This document shows, piece by piece, positions 60,410-64,000 of a stretch of DNA of 64,000 nucleotides; position 1 is the first letter of the stretch, and every line of letters begins with the position of its first letter. Below the pieces are notes generated by a model that saw only the letters and a list, made by a program, of their open reading frames with translations, was not told where the DNA came from and made no database searches. Source of the DNA: Nemophila menziesii (lineage: Eukaryota > Streptophyta > Magnoliopsida > Boraginales > Hydrophyllaceae); contig JARWIR010000027.1 in NCBI GenBank assembly GCA_029959085.1, positions 868,001 through 932,000 of the forward strand, given 5' to 3'. The position numbers were made by a program, and so were the translations under genes.

Positions 60410-63400
60410 TTAAAAAGTGTACAATGTCACCTTATGTTATTAGAATAATACACACAACATATGAATTAAATGTTTATCTAATTCAATTATTTATTACTTT
60501 TATTTTTTATTTTTTGTAATCATGTCCCCTTAGTTAATGGTGGTTCTTTTTGTTAATTCTTATCGTCGAATTTTAATTTTAATTATATTTAATTTATTTT
60601 GATTGTTACAGAATGTGCTTCCTGGGATATCTTACAATAAAGGATTACCAAATTCCAGACAATGGAGACAAATTCTAGATGCAAAATAACTGAATCTTTT
60701 TATTATTTATCATATATTCCATTATTTTGTGATCAAATTAAGGGTTAATTGCATAGTTGGTCCCTATATTAGACAAAATAGTTAAATAAGTAGAAAATAT
60801 AATTTTACTTTATAAGATGTATATTTTCTATTTTTGGGTGTGCTGGAGTAGAAAAGACCTAAAACATATGGGGTGATGTAGCCCAAGAAAAGAGGAAGAA
60901 GACCTAAAACAAATCGTTTGTATATCGGGGATGTAATGTGTTATAGGGTGCATAGAATACCCAATAAGCCAAGAAATGTAACCAGAATATTGGGGAGCAC
61001 AGAAAAATATGTTAATTAATTGTATTATATTTAAATGTCATAATCTAAATTTTGACCTTATTAATGATGTTAAATCTAATATTTATGGGATGCTTACAAA
61101 TTTGTAGCTTACCTAATTATCTATAGCATGTGTTAGTGCAAATAGGCCTAATCTACTAATAGAAAGTAAGTAAGCATGTTTTCAAAAAGATGCCACAAAA
61201 ATCGCTATAGGTTGGGTGTGTAGCTGTAATATCTTTTAAATCTACTCATATACTATTTTATGTTTCTAATTATATACAGATACTTTTAAGGTTTTTTTGT
61301 TTTCCTATAAAAATTCGGATATAGATATAACGAGGATATGCCAAATATCTATATTACATACTTAAGGAATAAAAGTAATGAAGATCAATAGTTTGTCTAG
61401 TGGTTAGAAACCGAAAAAAATAATGGTTAACAACAATATTCTTATTAACCTTTGTTAATTTTGTCTTCCCGTTTATTAGAATATTTCTTCATTTTCGATA
61501 TAAAACTATGAAGTTTTTATCACTATCGTGTTTATATTTTTTCATTTCATTGTACAGTGAATACACTTCTATTTACATCATCTATATTATAGTAGTTGCA
61601 TAAGGTATTGAGAATAGCCAAATGGGTTAGAATTGGTTTTTATATTTAGAAGTATCTAGGTTTTATTTAATGTTATGAATATTAACGTCAAGTATTAAAC
61701 ATTTTTAAACATGTAGTTTAGAGAATCATACATTGTTTTGTTCGTAATTAGTACTAGTATTATTAGTTGCTAAAATTGTATGTGCTAAATAGTAAATGTA
61801 ATGATCTAACCTATGTAATTTCACTTTCACGAATAGTAGTATATAAAAGTATAGTGCTTAGTTATTGTGTATAATAATTATAAATCTCCAAGGGCCAAAT
61901 TTTGAAAGTGTGTCATCGATAAGCTTTCATATAGGATATACTATTTTAAGTTCAATCCACTGAATATAGGTTAATGTAGTAATTATTTATTTACATTAAC
62001 TTCTAATCTAATTATGGAAAGAGACTTACAAAGAAAATAGAGTACATCATGAATAATCAAATGCACGATGGCTTACAAGAATTTCACACAGAATTATGTG
62101 TAACTTAACTGTATTAGGAATGCATTGAATTTGTTATTCTTTATTTTTCCAAGTTAATAAATAAAAAAATTTGAATTTTATAGGTATCACCAAACCTTTA
62201 ATTAAATCTCTTGAACATTTATTATTCTTGTATATTTATTTTTGTATGGGTATTCGGTTTATTTATCCGCCAAATGTTAAAACTCACGAATAATTACATA
62301 AAGTTAGTTTAATTTCCACACAGAGAAAAAATATTATTCATAAAATAAAAGAAAAGAAAATATCCATATATCCAGTAAATAGATACAATGAGGGTAGTTG
62401 TTCTCCTCACAACTCAATCGCAAACACAATTTTTTTATTGCTAAATAACCTTACCCGCATGAAAAGTAATATAAATTTTTTTTCTTCTTCCAAACCAGAT
62501 GTGGTAAAAATAAAAAGACCATTATTTTTTTTATTCTCCAAGTGCATCAAACTAATTAAAAAACATAATTTTTTTTGTTTAATTTTAATTAATAGGACCG
62601 TAAAAAATTATCTACACCCTGACTACTAGCGCCTTTCCCCGAAATAGCGACTAAGAGGAACTTGAACTTCACAAGGCTCGTTAGATAGCCAGATAGTCAA
62701 TCGGGTTAGGATTAATTACGTTTGAAAGTCTTGTAGGTTCATTCGGGAGAGATCCATAGAATTGTAGATATCTCTCAATCTACCAGGGACGGAATTAGGA
62801 AGATTTTAGAGTTTCGACTATTGCTTAATTAACTATTCACCCTTACATTCATAAATATTGTTATTCATACCTGGTGAGTATTACTAGCGACAATCAAGCT
62901 ATCTTCTCAACTATATTCTCGTATTTGTTAGTCTATCCTTTAGTTAATTGATTTTTAATCATATGTTATTTGTTTTGCACTTTAATCCTTACTTTTATAA
63001 AATAAAAATATATCTTTTATGTTTTAGTTAATTGCAACTCGACCCCTCTACGCTTCCTTAAAATATAAAAGAATTAACCTCGTACTGCATGTGGAGAAAG
63101 ATACTCTAATACTTGTTTATGACCCCTAGACTTGCGGATAGTAACTCCTCGTAGGTTTTGATTTATTTCTCACACTTTAGGGGACAACAAATGTGAATAC
63201 ACGATGTAACAACTTTTTTACACTGCTAGAATGGTACGAAGTGTACAGTTGCATCCTTATCTTCAAACCTTGACAATCTGAGAGGCCGTCACATTTAGCA
63301 AATATGTACTTGGCGAACCTTATATGCTATAAGTTAATGTATTTTTCTTGCAATACACTTAACACACTAGTTCAATACTCTTATAAGCTTCATTTCTTGA

Positions 63401-64000
63401 GATCATGTTAGGATAATTTTACTTTTGACATGAATAAAGTTTTATCAAAAGCTTCCTCGATGGAGATATTAGCAATTATTCTTTTGTGGAAGACACTACT
63501 AGCTCCAAAAGGACTTTAAGAATTTAAACCTTATCTATGTTTGAAAAAATTTACAAATGATATTTTGTTTTCTTTATAACAACACATATTTTAGTAAACA
63601 TAAGTCTAAAACTCATATACTATACTTTTGAGAATGCAATTCATCATTGAATGTCGTAACATGCATTATAATTCAGATATCATAATTTAACTTTGACAAA
63701 AATATTACATTTAACTAGCATCGCAATGTAACCATCATCTGTTATTGGTAAAGTCAAGGATATATTAATAGATAAATTATCTTAGATTATTGTAAGAACC
63801 CAATTTCATCTATTGAACAATTAACTATTTATAAAACTAAGTTTTTAAACAATTTGATTAATTAGTAATAAATAAAATATTAAATTTTAATTTTTCACAT
63901 AGGTTATGTTCAGTTAAAGACAATTATGGGATTAAAACGTTATCGAACAAATATCAAAAGTATATAATCAGAAACAATTTTATTCATAGAAGTTATATAT
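59803..64000 (+). repeat. 6.1 kb family, unit A2 (cut by window end)
   Basis: Second copy, closely matching A1 over its whole visible length, with small indels such as ~40 bases missing near 63220. The array continues past the window. Confidence 0.85.
60741..62690. other. ~1.9 kb extra segment in unit A2
   Basis: Copy of the A1 segment. The basic frame is also open here (PKKRGRRPKTNRLY), with several amino-acid changes. No other gene seen. A 63-codon open frame at 62438 is in low-complexity AT-rich sequence and not credible. Confidence 0.55.

Noticed and set aside
62438..62629. 63-codon ORF in A2
   Set aside because: Low-complexity AT-rich sequence; not open at the matching place in A1.

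Overview
The window is AT-rich nuclear DNA from a flowering plant, probably a eudicot. The evidence is spliced gene fragments with plant-type introns and TATA boxes, fragments of a plant-type LITTLE ZIPPER microprotein, of an M18 aspartyl aminopeptidase and of a plastid ribosome factor, plus CACTA and Mutator-like (MULE) transposon pieces. No rRNA, tRNA, CRISPR array or bacterial-style operon is visible. The species cannot be named from the sequence.

Region 1 (1-51259) is a head-to-tail array of 13 copies of a unit of about 3.9-4.0 kb, the last truncated. Near its start each unit carries a plus-strand transcription unit: TATA box, probable 5'UTR intron, a 57-codon leucine-zipper ORF and an AATAAA signal. 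I identify the ORF as LITTLE ZIPPER (ZPR)-like, a microprotein family known to dimerise with and inhibit HD-ZIP III transcription factors. It is intact in nine units (3-6, 8-11, 13), has an early stop in units 1 and 2, and a 1-base deletion in units 7 and 12. Just downstream, on the minus strand and converging on it, lie the last three exons of an M18 aspartyl aminopeptidase gene, without the rest of the gene. The remaining ~2.5 kb of each unit is mostly non-coding, with one unrecognised conserved ORF and a telo-box/pyrimidine-rich promoter-like stretch upstream of the next ZPR copy. Superimposed is a recent block duplication: about 14.7 kb spanning units 3b-7a reappears in units 8b-12a at an offset of 19835-19836 bases.

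Region 2 (51260-53706) interrupts the array. It holds a small palindrome-ended MITE-like element, a GC-richer gene-like fragment, a broken acidic/Asn-rich ORF, an intron-containing pseudogene of the C-terminal domain of the plastid hibernation-promoting factor PSRP1, a 28-bp minisatellite, and a CACTA transposon terminus with subterminal repeats.

Region 3 (53707-64000) is a second, older tandem family with a ~6.1 kb period. Its backbone is a diverged version of the 3.97 kb unit. It differs in three ways: a MULE inserted at an identifiable target site, an extra ~1.9 kb segment, and absence of the whole ~1 kb ZPR/aminopeptidase module. The module therefore behaves as a discrete cassette, present in one family and absent from the other, and amplified with its own promoter in the first.
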